From NCBI GenBank assembly GCA_963966185.1, contig CAWZYM010000007.1:12501-76500 (forward strand): DNA of 64,000 bases, read 5' to 3'. Origin of the DNA: Rhabditoides inermis. Its lineage: Eukaryota; Nematoda; Chromadorea; Rhabditida; Rhabditidae. The notes under the pieces are model-generated. The model did no database searches, was not told where the DNA came from, and was given only the letters and a program-made list of their open reading frames with translations. A program made the position numbers and the translations under genes. Of this stretch, positions 36,631 to 47,878 are shown piece by piece. Position 1 is the stretch's first letter. Each line of letters begins with the position of its first letter.

Positions 36631-37980
36631 ACACCCTCCTCCTTCAGCAATACGTCCCTGAAGACGTGGACGAGCCGGCGGTGTCGATCTTCGACTCTCC
36701 GAACGCGAGCGGCTGGTGGCCCGTGCTCACCACCACCCTGCCAGAAGAGCAGGCGCGTTCCTATCCCTCAACTTTCCTATCTCTGTAAATCTACGGTCAC
36801 TCTTCCTGATAGCTTGTGTACACAGATTCCTTGTTGTGAACCTGTTACTCATCCACCTATTTCAGAAGCTGCTGCGCGAGATGCGCTCGAAGAAGTTTGA
36901 CGCGGACGTGTCTGGCGCTAGACGCCGCCCGCTGCCGGCCGCCCACCGACACGACCCCACCGCGCCATCGGCCGAAGTCGTCTGTCATCAGCCGGGGTAC
37001 GGTAGACTCTTTTGCACCAGTTCTCGTCAGTGCTCATTGCTGGCCTGGGAATTTTTAGAAGGAAACTAGATCTATTAGCTCTAGTTAATCCAGACCAGTC
37101 TCATACTCAGATATAACGATTCCGGATAAACGGTTGATTGATCGATTAAAAGTCGCATACTCTCCTCGTTTCAGTGACGAGGAGCGCGCGGAGGGCGGCG
37201 GTGGCGAAGATCCAGCAGTGCCCGACGTAGAGGAGTTCATCATGGGCATGGTGGAGATGGAGATTGGACTGGTACCGTATACCTACTCGCACCGTATACC
37301 CCATTCCCCCAGGTCTCGCTGGAAGACGCGCACCGCGATCCGGTCGGCAAGAAGCGCGAAAAGCCCAACCACGTGAGTAGCGCGCTATTTTTGATGAGAA
37401 GTGACTTTCGATAGTGCGTTCTTTATGAAGTCGGATTCGGACATACAACCCATCCCCATTCAGTCTCCGTTCCTGCCGAAGCCGCACCGCAGTCGGTGGA
37501 ACGCGCTCTGGTTCCTGTCCCGCCTGCGGCCCGCGCTCGCATTCTGCTGGAGCAACTGCGGCATGCAGGTGTGGCAATTATTTCACACTGTCGGACAACT
37601 GATCCTTCTCGGTGGCCCTATAGTCGTAAACAATGATTCCTATGTTCTCTCAGGCCCATATTCTTTGATACCGTGCATCTCTCCAGATAATCGTGATATG
37701 CGTCCTATATTCTCTCAGGTCCTCTCAGACCCTTATTCCTTGATATCGTAACACAAATAACCACCCTAAAGTTCCCGCCATTTCTCCACCTCAAATATCC
37801 CCGCACTGTTCTCGCGCCATGGCTGTCTATACACCGGTCGCGCGCAAGCCGGACTTTCCTATACATAACGTGTTCTTGCAGGTGCTCTTCGTGTGCATCT
37901 GCGTTCTTCTCACGGTGATGATCGTGTGGGCAGTGATCGAGGCGACTCCCATGATCATCGCCAACACTATCGCTGGATGA
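27013..37980 (+). CDS. fer-1: Ferlin, FER-1/dysferlin type
   Basis: Tail-anchored multi-C2 protein for Ca2+-regulated membrane fusion or repair; in C. elegans FER-1 acts in sperm membranous-organelle fusion. About 40 exons from ATG 27013 to TGA 37978-37980. Order: a basic/acidic N-terminal stretch (27.1-27.5 kb); a C2 domain resembling C2B of long ferlins plus FerI ([13 protein letters not shown] to [13 protein letters not shown]); C2C (28.2-28.9 kb); FerA/FerB ([19 protein letters not shown], 30.8 kb); a DysF domain (31.2-32.1 kb, [21 protein letters not shown]); C2D (32.3-32.9 kb); C2E (33.1-34.1 kb); C2F (34.2-34.7 kb, [12 protein letters not shown]); C2G (35.8-36.4 kb, [10 protein letters not shown]); and a C-terminal helix [19 protein letters not shown]. 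The DysF domain favours dysferlin/myoferlin over otoferlin. The N-terminal C2A seems to be missing. An unusual Cys-rich exon lies at 36483-36581. AATAAA is at 38143. Confidence 0.93.
28192..28290. repeat. CT microsatellite in ferlin intron
   Basis: CTCTCTCCCT tract directly after the GTAAG donor, filling the intron. Confidence 0.85.
30046..30154. mobile_element. MITE-like element, GGTCAGTCTC family, copy C
   Basis: Starts GTGTGGTCAGTCTCTTTGAAA and ends TTTAAGAGACTGACCGCTAC, so the termini are near-perfect inverted repeats. The interior contains AACGCCTTCGAGACACGCTG, shared with 22575-22655. It is followed by a second degenerate terminus (AGAGACAGACCGCAC). It lies in a ferlin intron. Confidence 0.7.
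30524..30574. repeat. (TCAC)n tetranucleotide repeat in ferlin intron
   Basis: About twelve CTCACTCA-phase copies, pure, next to the acceptor CCTTCAG. A related CACTCT array is at 31328-31366 in another ferlin intron. Confidence 0.9.
36483..36581 (+). other. Cysteine-rich exon inside the ferlin C-terminal region
   Basis: A 33-codon, phase-0 exon of the ferlin gene. It encodes [13 protein letters not shown] followed by [13 protein letters not shown], eight cysteines among about twenty residues, flanked by lysine/arginine clusters. The pattern looks like a membrane-proximal palmitoylation or metal-binding cluster. It is listed separately because it is not part of a standard C2 or DysF fold. 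Confidence 0.8.
37104..37141 (+). repeat. Interspersed repeat, CAGATATAACGATTCCGGATAAACG family, copy 1
   Basis: Shares about 35 bp with 39495-39530 and, inverted, with 53741-53785. It lies in a ferlin intron. Confidence 0.65.
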
Positions 37981-38912
37981 CGTCATTCCGGACGACACCA
38001 TATCTTATTTCTCTTACATGCCTTAACTGCTCTCTTAAACTAGGTTACTTAAAATCATTTCCGTAATTGAATCATAATATTAGACGCATCAGTCGATCGA
38101 GTTGTTATCGTTGTTTGTTAATATATTTTTTTTACTTACAATAATAAAGGGATGGGATTCGCTCTTGCGAAAGTGAAAGGTAACGGGGTGAGAGTCGTCT
38201 CCTTGTTCTTGAAAATATCACAACTATCCGATGGGCTACGTGAATTGTGAATAACATCACCGTTGATTCCGTAACTATCAGTCTTCAAAGCAATCAATCA
38301 TAATGTATTATTATTATTGAATTACAATACATATTGGGTATATGTTCTGATAGATAATTTTTTCTTCGTATTTTCATTAAACGAAAACATTTGATAGAAC
38401 AACTGTATTCGCATCACTTCATAGCATATACAATTTAACGTTGAAAGAGTCAGAAAATGGGCGAATAAACAATCAAAAACGGGCGGGACCAAGGAGGACC
38501 GAAGTCCCACATAAAATATACAAGAGCATCGGGAACCAAAATCACACAAAATCGCTGACCAACCATCGAGCGGACAAAAATTCGTGCAAATAACATTCGA
38601 AAATCGACTAACAAATATACCTAGAGAATAGAGCATGAAACCTTTCTCGCCTCGCTCTCTCTCTCCAATTGAAACAAATCTAGGATGGTTGGGAATCAGA
38701 CTGCGATCAAAATAGTGCTACACTGTTAGCGAGGGCTTTGGGGGCACGGCTCGTGGGTTACCAAAGTGTGTGTAGGTGAATTCGATAAGGCTGCACAAGT
38801 GTGTGGTGTATGTTTGGACAGAGGAGGGAGATAGTGTATTGAATGAGTGTGTACCTGTGTGTGTGTGAATGATCGGAAGAGTGGGTGTGTGTGTCACGGG
38901 GCGGGGCGGGCG
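37981..38912. other. Convergent intergenic interval, ferlin and ubc-25
   Basis: 932 bp between two 3' ends. AATAAA at 38143 fits the ferlin 3' UTR. The rest is AT-rich with GT/CA-rich stretches near 38780-38890. No gene is supported. Confidence 0.5.
38143..38148 (+). terminator. Poly(A) signal AATAAA for the ferlin gene
   Basis: AATAAA 163 bp after the ferlin stop codon. Confidence 0.6.
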
Positions 38913-41283
38913 TTAGCCGTCCTCCTTGGGTGGAGTGTACCATCCCGACTTGGCGTGGATCTGCACCAGCGACTTGAACGACTGCTGCGCCTTCGCAAGA
39001 GAGTACTGGCCCTGCAACACGAGTCACTCATCAGCCACACTTTCACACACATCAGCCTCGAGATGCGGTCAGTTTCTTCGGAACCATATCCCAAGTGTTT
39101 CGAAGGGATCGCAAGACAATTCCCAAGTGTTCGGCAGGGGAGTGTTTCATTCTTTTTTTTGTTTTTTTTTTGTTTAGCCGGTTGAATCCGGGGTCCTCCT
39201 AGTCGAGAACAAGATGGGGTTCTTGGATTACGACAACGTCAGCAGAGGTAGTTGGATTGGGTGGCGTCGGACGTCTTGAATTCCGTTCTTGAGTCCGCAG
39301 ATGGTGCTGTGACGCCTTCTGGCTACCATGAGAGTGGATTGCCACACCACAGGGGCTGGATGAATTTAACAAGAATGGTTGACTCCGAGGGGGATCGAAC
39401 CAGCGACCGTGAGATTGAGAGACGGACGCTCTATCCACTGAGCCGCGCCCCCGGTAACACTTCTACTCAAGAAGAAGATTGCTGGTGTTGTCATATTCAG
39501 ATCTAACGATTCCGGAACGATAAACGATTGACGAGTGAAACTTCTATACTCACCTTGACGTCAAACTGGATGCGCGCCTTTCCCTTGACGAGCGTGGCGG
39601 CAATCTGCATGATGAGCGACTCGATCGAGTAGGCGCTCGTCCAGCCCTGCTTCGTCAGCAGCTCCATGCAGATCGCGCCGCCGCCCAGCACAAAGCCGTT
39701 CGAGATCTACAATGAGGGTAGATTAGATCAGAAAGTAGAACAAAATAACTAGATACACAACTGAATCCTGTTTCGACCCCTTAACCTGCAGACAGGCTTA
39801 CGAATCGAATTACATACAGACTAGTTGACTACTAAAAGTACTATCTGATAGTGACCACAAGCAAACAATTACAATCGCCTTCCTAGACAAATAGATAATG
39901 GGACTGACGGTGGGCGCGACGAGTCGCACAAACGGCGGCTCGCAGGGGAAGTTGTCGTTGAACTGGAAGTGGAAGAGAATGTGGTCCTGCTTCTGCTCGT
40001 CGAGCAGCGTCTGCATGTCGGCAGCCAGCAGAGAGTCAGAGTCCACCTGCAACAAGCACATATCGTCTCTTTCCCTATCCAGTGACGTCCATAACCCTAT
40101 CCACGGAGGTAGGAGAGGAGCGCAACTTTTGGGCTGTCCCTACCTATACACTCACCTTGCGCAGCTTGACCCACCAGTCGTACAAAGAGTCCTTGTCCAG
40201 CTCGATCGAGAACACCTCTGCAACACAACACATACACATCACAGTTGAATTGTCATCCCCCCCAGAAGACTAGACACACCCCTATACAGTACTACATACA
40301 CAGTATACAGACCAGACACCACTGCCCTCTCACTCACGGCTTTTATAGTTGTCGCTCCTGTAGATATCCCGCAGCTCCTTCATCAGCCTATCCGTGGCCG
40401 TGACCGATCCGGCCACGTTGCCAGCGAGATGCTGCTGCCTGTTCTGGCGCGAGATGCGGTCGAGCACCTCGCGTCCCTCGGGCGCCACGTCGTCGTCGGG
40501 CTGCGACGAGCGCGGCCCCTCCTCCTCCATTTCCACCACCTCGTCGTGCTCGTCGTCGTCGTCGTCCGTCTCCATGTCGCTGCCCTGTCCCTCGTCCCGC
40601 TCCTCCTCCTCGTCGGGCGGCGACAGACGCTGCAGCTCGCTCGGCACCGTCAGCTGATAGTGGCCGCACAGAAACGACACCAGCTGGTGGATCTGCAATT
40701 GTTTTTATCAATGTACAGTTGAAAGCGCGATAAATTATGTGAATCTCGGGGGAAAAACAGTCATTACGTATCTCTCATAGTAATGCATGACATGTGCATA
40801 CACGTGGCGGGAGGTGGCGTACGATTACCATCGTAGATTGGTACGAGTAGGGGAGTACACCTGGCGCCTTACTCACCTGTACGAGCAGAGAGGCGGGCTC
40901 GGTGCCGTCGGTGAGTCGCTCCAGCACCTCGGCCACCTCCACCTTCTCGCTCTCGCTGAACCAGATCGGCGGCTGCCGAGGGTAGTTCTCCTAGACACAA
41001 ACGTATATGGGCATGTAACGTAACACAGCTATTCAAGTAAATTTAGAGAGAAAGATAGAATATATTGCGAACCGAGTAGCACATTGTGAAAATGTAAATT
41101 ACGGTATGGGTTACGGAGTCACAGTAAAGTACCGTAACTTTAGTAAATGAACAAACAAAAGGTGATTGAAAAATCTCACCTGCACGTTGGCGTTGATGAT
41201 AATAGGCTTGCCGATGTTGTCGACAAACTTGATCGATATCTCGTCCACACTTGCCACGAGCACCTAAACGAATCATGTAAGAT

Positions 41284-41327
<44 letters not shown>

Positions 41328-41411
41328 CGGTACCTGGAGTCTCTCGTGGTTTCGCGGGAAGAGCGACTCGAGCAGTGCAATGTCCTCCTTGAGCTTGCGC
41401 AGACAAGCCAT
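38913..41411 (-). CDS. ubc-25: Ubiquitin-conjugating enzyme E2, UBE2Q family
   Basis: E2 that takes ubiquitin from E1 on a catalytic cysteine. The start ATG is at 41409-41411. The first exons encode an RWD-like N-terminal domain ([19 protein letters not shown], then [18 protein letters not shown]). A long acidic linker follows at 40.4-40.7 kb ([18 protein letters not shown]). The UBC fold then runs [37 protein letters not shown], and the active-site segment [20 protein letters not shown], where the Cys corresponds to the catalytic Cys of human UBE2Q1. It ends [14 protein letters not shown]. Length and order match UBE2Q1/2. One intron contains an (ACA)n array at 41285-41330, and another holds a tRNA-derived SINE. 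Confidence 0.95.
39155..39452 (-). mobile_element. tRNA-derived SINE
   Basis: On the minus strand it opens with a tRNA-like head: GGGGGCGCGGCTCAGTGG (A box), GGTTCGATCC (B box). About 200 bp of unrelated body follows, then a tail CGACTAGGAGGACCCCGGAT and an A-rich end (AAACAAAAAAAAAACAAAAAAAAG). The tRNA-like 3' side does not pair with the 5' acceptor side, so it is not a working tRNA. It lies inside a ubc-25 intron in the same orientation as the gene. Confidence 0.75.
39485..39530 (+). repeat. Interspersed repeat, CAGATATAACGATTCCGGATAAACG family, copy 2
   Basis: TTGTCATATTCAGATCTAACG followed by ATTCCGGAACGATAAACGATTG. The longer shared block with 53741-53785 starts at TTGTCATATTC. It adjoins the SINE in the same ubc-25 intron. 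Confidence 0.7.
41285..41330. repeat. (ACA)n trinucleotide repeat in ubc-25 intron
   Basis: Pure ACA array of about 15 copies just before the first exon on the minus strand. It gives spurious poly-Thr and poly-Val frames. Confidence 0.95.
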
Positions 41412-42086
41412 CTTCGTCCGAGTCAACTATCGATCGAAGCTGAGCAGCCAATCGATATTTGTGCAGATAGACCAGCGAGGCTATCCACACGGTTTGATCA
41501 CTGCAATACACATATGCAACTGACTCGACAGCGAAAATCGATATAATCTCAATAATAACACCATAAGCGGAACAGTGCGATAAAAATAGTCCAAAAAAGC
41601 GGTGCGGGAGCGCACAGTAGGAAAGGAGAAAAAAAAGGGACCATTTCGACTGTTTCAATTCGTGACGGGGCGGGCCGGTGGGCGGGCGGCGCGGGCCTCA
41701 GCACTCGAGGGCGGGGCCAGAGAGCGGCGATCAATCAATACGCACCCCGAGTACACATCGCACCCACGAGAATAGCAGAGAGACAACGAGAACGACAGAC
41801 AATCGTTGCAATCAATCGGCGAGACAATAGTAAGAGATGTTGCAACCTGAATAAATCAGCAATAAAACAATCAGATATGGATATCGTTGTTGCAACGAGT
41901 AGTAACGAGCACAAAAACACTGCTGAACGAAAAAGAGAAATTTTATAATCACACGTGTCACAACCACGAATATTACAGGTAGTAGAGTATTACAACGTAC
42001 AGACTAGACTACTAGAAACACAACATATTTACACAATAGTTACACAACACATCATTCCACAATGCCCCTTGGCTGTTCGCCAGCTC
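41412..42086. other. Interval between ubc-25 and tli-1
   Basis: 675 bp, AT-rich, holding the upstream region of ubc-25 and the 3' flank of tli-1, both on the minus strand. No start-proximal TATA box or poly(A) signal is convincing. Confidence 0.45.
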
Positions 42087-42857
42087 TCAGTTCATCTCGA
42101 GAAGGGCCGACACCGCTGCATCCTTGTCGCCCCTCTTCTCCTCCAGCACACACCGGATCACCTCCTCGTCGACACTCGGGAACAGCTCCTTGATCGCCGC
42201 GAGGTCCTCGGCAGTGATGGTCACGCCTGAACATGCCCTCTCTTCGCGGAACGCGGAACATGACATCCAAAAGTGTGTGCTGCTCAAGCAGAGGTCAGAC
42301 TCACTGTTGCTGGCAAAAGACCCTCAGAAAGTGTTTTTTTGTTATATGATAAAGTTTGATACCTAATCAAGTCTGACCTCGCCGCCACGTACCCATCACT
42401 CACCGACTGCTGCCGCCTCCTCACCCGGTGCCCCCGCAGCTCCGCCGACTCCCATCAGCTGACCCACCGTCGCCGTCGCCACTCCGCCATCGACCGGAGT
42501 GAAGCTCAGCACCAGATGCACCATGCCCTCCTTGCCCTCGCCCTACAATCGTAGCCAATGTGGAACTTCGTTTTATTACTGTACTGTACTTTACCGTGAC
42601 CTTACCGTAATTTACATTACCATGTGCTAATTGATTCCCTCACACTCACTCACACTTTTTACGCACAACTCACACGTACACACTCTCTCTCTTACTCATA
42701 CGTACTATACACAACAACCACCTGCAAGTACAGAACACTCTTCCAATTCTCATATTATCGCTCATTTTCACCACTTTCCCAGCTGCTACATTTATATATG
42801 CACGCTCACACACGACCGCATAAACAACAATTCGTTTAAGCCATCTGCGAAGACAGA

Positions 42858-42898
<41 letters not shown>

Positions 42899-45800
42899 CC
42901 TGCTGGCCGCTCAGCTGATAGTACTCGTCGATCGTCTCGCCATTGAATATGGCGGGAGGGAGGATGACGTGCGACCACGCGACGCACTCATCCGCAGAGA
43001 ACTGCCTCTGCAAAGGCACAAGGTGAATGAGGCAGAGGCACAGAGAGACACACTTAATGACTCAATCACACAGCAACACACACACACAAATCGAGAGACA
43101 CAAAGGCAAGCAACTCAGGGCTGGAGTCCGAATGGGAAGCACACCGGGGAAAATGCTGTAACGCTAGCGAACGCTGTCATGTGTGTATGAGTGTGCGGGA
43201 GCACGTATAGTGCGAGTGCGCTTACACACATTCTACTTAGCTGGCCCTACTGTACTGACACTAGATGACAAAACAATGGGGCGATAGTGAGAGGAGAAAG
43301 GTGAATGACAACACGGCTTTCAGCGCACGGTGCTTAGAGGCTAGAAATTAGAAACTCTCACACTAACTAATGAACGAAGGAAACACTTGTCGACAAAACA
43401 AAGCTCACACTCTTCTCGTTCCGATCGAAAAAACAACGGATACATTCAGTTAGTAAACAAAAAGTAAAAGGACAAGTGAGAAGTGAACAAACATGGGGAG
43501 AATATCGACCGGCGACCGACAGACCGCGGCCACAGCCCCACAGCCAGGCATCACACAAGGAAGAGGAAGTGGCACACGAATGACTGACTGGCATTCGCAT
43601 TCCACATATACGCAAACAAGTAGCAATCAACTACGACGGGTAGATGGAGCGTTAGTGGGTATAGATAGCAACAAATAGTGGTGACAGAACAACAAAACAG
43701 TCATTTCCACATGCACTTTCGAAAATGCGAGCAAGAACTCACACAATAAAAGATTTTGGCTATAGCTAACACTGACGAGACTCACACAAAACAGAACGTA
43801 CACAAATTATCAGTCAGACAGCAACAGAAAAAAGCAAAACACACACTCACTCGCCAGCAACTACTACGGACCACAACAATCGATGGCGTAAGCGGGGCTG
43901 AGCGGCACGGGCACAACACTGATAGAGACCGGACACAGACACAGCCACGACATAGCGACGAGAAAGGCTCATCAACCAAGTGTTCATTCTAGCAATGGCT
44001 TCAAAGCGAGCAAAGGCGAAAGCAGGTACGCAGGAAAAACGTACCTCGCCTAGCCCAAGGCGCCACACACCACATGGAAAGAAATTCAAAAATCGCTGAG
44101 CCGACGCGACACATCACATACATAATCTCAGTGAGCACGCAATGAAAAGGCGAGAGGCGGGGAGGGGCGAGGAAAGGAGAGCGAGCGAGAGTGAGAGTGA
44201 GACAGACTAGCAGACTAGCTGGCTATGGCTGCGCTCTCTCGGCCGCACACTCTCTCGCTTCCTCGCCCGCGGCAGCCCGTTCAGCTAGACTATATTCGCC
44301 GTGAGCGCCGCGTCGTCATTGCATGTGAGTGCACGTGCACCTAGACCTATCCCTCCCTCCTTCCCTCAATTCCCGTTCTCGACTGCGACTCCGCCCAGCT
44401 GCGACACACACATGTCCTATCGACGTCTTCCCACTTTCACAAATGGCACACACGGAGCGTGCAGGCGTAGAACGAGAACACATCGACCAACGAGATCGAC
44501 CGGACCGAAACCGAACCGAGAACATCAGCCTTCTTAGAGAGTCGAGAACATGAGCTTATTGGCCCACGCACACTACTATACTACACTAGATTAGTCATTG
44601 TCAGCCATACAAATAATCTTTTCTAATACTCAATATAAAAAAAATCAGGACCCTGTTTAATCCCCTCTTGTCATAATAAGCAAAAAAAAGGATAAATCAA
44701 AAGTCCACAGAGAGATAAATCCGTGAGGACCATATGAATATTAGAAAAAACAAGCCGCACATTCTCGGTCAGCTGAGCGCTGGGTCGCGGCGGCGGCCAG
44801 CCAACCGCTGGCTGAGACGAGACACGGACAGACACCGAGGTCGAAGAATGCAGAGCAAGCGGCGCAAATGCAATGCGGCCCCCCGCCGCCCCGCCAGTCC
44901 CACCACCAATACACACCTGCACGTCTCCTTGGCCAATTCAATATTCAATCAAAAGAAATGAGATACAGAAAATCCGAGCAGAATAAGTGTACTCCACCAC
45001 CTACAAAGGTATCCATAATAGTTAGCCTTGCCAGCTAGTATTCAAAAAAGAACCCGAAAAAGAGTACAGAAAATATGAGAACCAGAATAGGCCGGTTTGC
45101 AGCACAGCACACTGCACACACGAAATGACCACACATATATGAAGACAACAGTGGTTTTCACCGACAAGGAAAGCAGCTTAAAGAAAAGAGAGAACCAGGA
45201 ACCAATCTTTCACCTCGTTCCTCGTTCCGTCTATGCCCCATGGAAGCGTCAAGAATGCGAATCAGCAGGAAGGAAGCACGGAGATGACAATTCTCAGCAC
45301 AGTGCACTTTTCCCACACTCATACGCACATTACTCCAACGTCGCAGAGTGCTGATATACAAATTATCACTACCGTGGCACTTGACAAGTAATCCGAGTGA
45401 TTCTTCTTAATCATATCTAACCAGTGCCAGATTGCTGCTAGACAGCGTCACTAGGCGACTGTTCGTGTAGATCGCAAGCGGGGGAGAGGGAGAGAGATGG
45501 AGAGGGAGAGAGGGAGAGGGAGAGAGAGGGAGACGAACATAGACCATTGAGAATGCGACACGGGTCGAAAGTCGCACCACATCAATCAACAATCACTTTC
45601 CACCGACCGCGGCGACATCAACAACAAGCGGTGCCATTCGAATTCGACCCAGGAACGATAACAACACTGGCAAGTGAGAATAGAAAACCGATGACGAGTA
45701 AATCCCTGATAATTTCGGGAATACAATCGAAGCACCAAATTAATATGATGAACTTGAACGGTTAAATAGCGAGTGAGATAGATAGATACGAACGCGATGA

Positions 45801-47429
45801 CGAAAAAAGTAGTGTTGTCTCAACGATATGCTCTCATTTTTGCTAACGATTTGCTATAGCAGTGTCGATTTCTGTTTCGCCATTCGGACATCACCCGGGT
45901 ACGGGTTTCCATCCGGAGACACCTTACAACGGGAACGAGAAGATAGCGATTGAATAATCGGACGGAAGAATGTACTCTTCATCTTATTCCCGGCCGCGGC
46001 CAGCCACAGCCAGCAGTGTTCGACTGGCCCGGGAAAGATATTCGGAGACGATGAAAGATAGAGAGAGGCGGGCGGGGCGGGCGGGAAAGTGCAGTATACA
46101 TTGTGAATTGCGATCCTTGCACTCACGTTCCATCACACATCTCTCACGCACCCGGTACTCCACCGATCAATTGCAATCCACGAAGCACTGTAGAACAACA
46201 TGATTTAGCCGAGAAATTATTATCGATTACATTCGCCTCGGAACCAGACGGGCGACGATCGATAAATGATTATGTGGTAGCGTGACCGAGTGTGTGCATG
46301 CGACGAGATACGAGTGGAATGGGAACAAGTAGATCCGTGCGAATAGCCAGTCAGTACACTAGGAATACTAGGATAACGAGATACATAACCCCCTATAGAG
46401 TATTCTAGCTTTTGAGTATTCAACAAATTCAGCGTGACTGAAAAAAAATACAAAAATACCCTATTAGATTCCAAATCGAGTGCACACTGTTGCTAAAAGA
46501 ACCACACGTCACAGATAGGGAATGTTCTTGGGATAGGACCGAACTGACGACCAAGAGGTCAAGGCCCTTGTGAAACACTAATTTCAAAAATAAATATGTG
46601 TGGCAGGAGACACCTGCAAGAGGAGAACATGCAGATGTTTTAAAAATAGGGGAAACTCTCATTGCAATTCAGTCTCACGTGGTCTTGATAAGAATGAAAT
46701 GAAAACATCCAGAGAGGTTGAAATGAGAAAAAAAAAGCAAATCCAAAATGATGGACGCCAAAGAATGAAGTTGATTTGGGTAATAAGAAATTTAACAACC
46801 TCGTCAAAAATCTGAAGGTAGACGCTCTCCACGTTGTTGGGAAGGTAGGCGTGAACGATGCGGTTCCACATCGGCTGCCGACCCCCGCTCATTTGCGTCT
46901 GCGTCTCGAACACAGCGTTGCCGACGCGAAGACGACAGTACGGATCCATGCGAACCTGAAACAGTTAATTAACACCAATAAAGTTATAACGCACACGCAC
47001 CAATCCGTAGTTCTTGACCAGATTCGCTTCGAGAATCGTCACTGAGAGACGGCCGCGAGTGTTCGGTGGCACGAAGCTGTACAGCGCCTGCTGCAAGGTG
47101 AATGATTGAAATACCGAAAATATAAAAATGCCATAATTTTTATGGAGTGCTAACCTCGGGTGGGAAGGCGAGGCGAGGATCGACCGGCTGCTGTTGCGCA
47201 GCAGCGGCGAGGGCATCTCCAGATGGCCCGGGCACGTGGAGACGGAGGAAGTCCGCAGGCAGTTCTCCCACAAGAACCTGCTCATTTTCGATTACAGTAC
47301 GCAAGTAAATATCCGCGATAATTGTTTTGGCTCAGGCGGGAAACCAATCGATAGAACTCGCTGCGCCCTCATCCGGAAAAGGACAGAGTGACTCACCTTA
47401 CGACGACGCTCAGCAACAGTCTCGCCCAT
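42087..47429 (-). CDS. tli-1: Tollip (Toll-interacting protein homologue), C2 and CUE domains
   Basis: Endosomal adaptor that binds phosphoinositides through C2 and ubiquitin through CUE; in vertebrates it dampens Toll/IL-1 signalling and sorts ubiquitinated cargo. Start ATG 47427-47429 ([11 protein letters not shown]), then [13 protein letters not shown], the conserved N-terminal GAT/TOM1-binding region. The C2 domain runs [97 protein letters not shown], closely following human Tollip. The CUE domain at the end contains [20 protein letters not shown] and ends ALLEMN. The C2 domain is interrupted by a 3.8-kb intron (43008-46799), far longer than any other in the window. The gene is divergent from snx-27. 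Confidence 0.95.
42292..42379. mobile_element. Possible small MITE, AGGTCAGACT termini
   Basis: AGGTCAGACT at 42292-42301 and its exact inverse AGTCTGACCT at 42370-42379 bound an 88-bp AT-rich segment in a tli-1 intron. The ends resemble those of the GGTCAGTCTC family but are not identical. Confidence 0.4.
43008..46799. other. 3.8-kb intron of tli-1
   Basis: Lies between the exons encoding YLQIFDE and RQFSADE. It is mostly AT-rich. A CpG-bearing, GC-richer core at about 44080-44480 could be an internal promoter or enhancer. There are only short, unconvincing open frames and no recognisable RNA gene or transposon. Confidence 0.7.
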
Positions 47430-47878
47430 CTCGTATAGTTATCAAGGCAAATGCCTAAAACGAACCATCAATACTCAAAAAGTACAAAGGAACAGATTAC
47501 AAAATCGAGAAAATTGGGGCGGCGGCGCACCCTCCCGGGAACGACACCACGATAAGGACGGATTGCGCAATTCTCGTGCGGCATTTCTCCGTGTCTCGAT
47601 TCTCGTGAAATGCCAATCATCTGTTGAATTTTGGTTCATGTCTAGTCTACTTTACAAACTTCATAGTTTTTCATGCATGTTCATGTCAAAAGTACTGTAT
47701 GTTCGTCGTTATGACTTCATCATCGAGTTTCCTAGAACAAGCGTGTGTGTATAACAATCACAACGGCGATTCTTCTTCATCTTCGATTCCATTCGCTGTT
47801 CTCATGAATCTCATCTATTTTATTGAACGATAACTTGATATTACAATTGTACAAGTATATGATATTATCATGGTTTAG
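47430..47878. other. Divergent promoter interval of tli-1 and snx-27
   Basis: 449 bp between the two start codons. The snx-27 ATG directly follows GGTTTAG, a trans-splice-like acceptor. No TATA box assigned. Confidence 0.5.

Noticed and set aside
39380..39453. Functional tRNA gene
   Set aside because: A and B boxes are present but the 5' and 3' acceptor sides do not pair and an A-tailed body follows; better explained as a SINE head.
40388..40722. Alternative frames around 40.5 kb
   Set aside because: Shadows of the acidic linker of the UBE2Q gene, whose frame joins both flanking exons.
41281..41332. Poly-threonine or poly-valine coding repeat
   Set aside because: Intronic (ACA)n tract between two UBE2Q exons.
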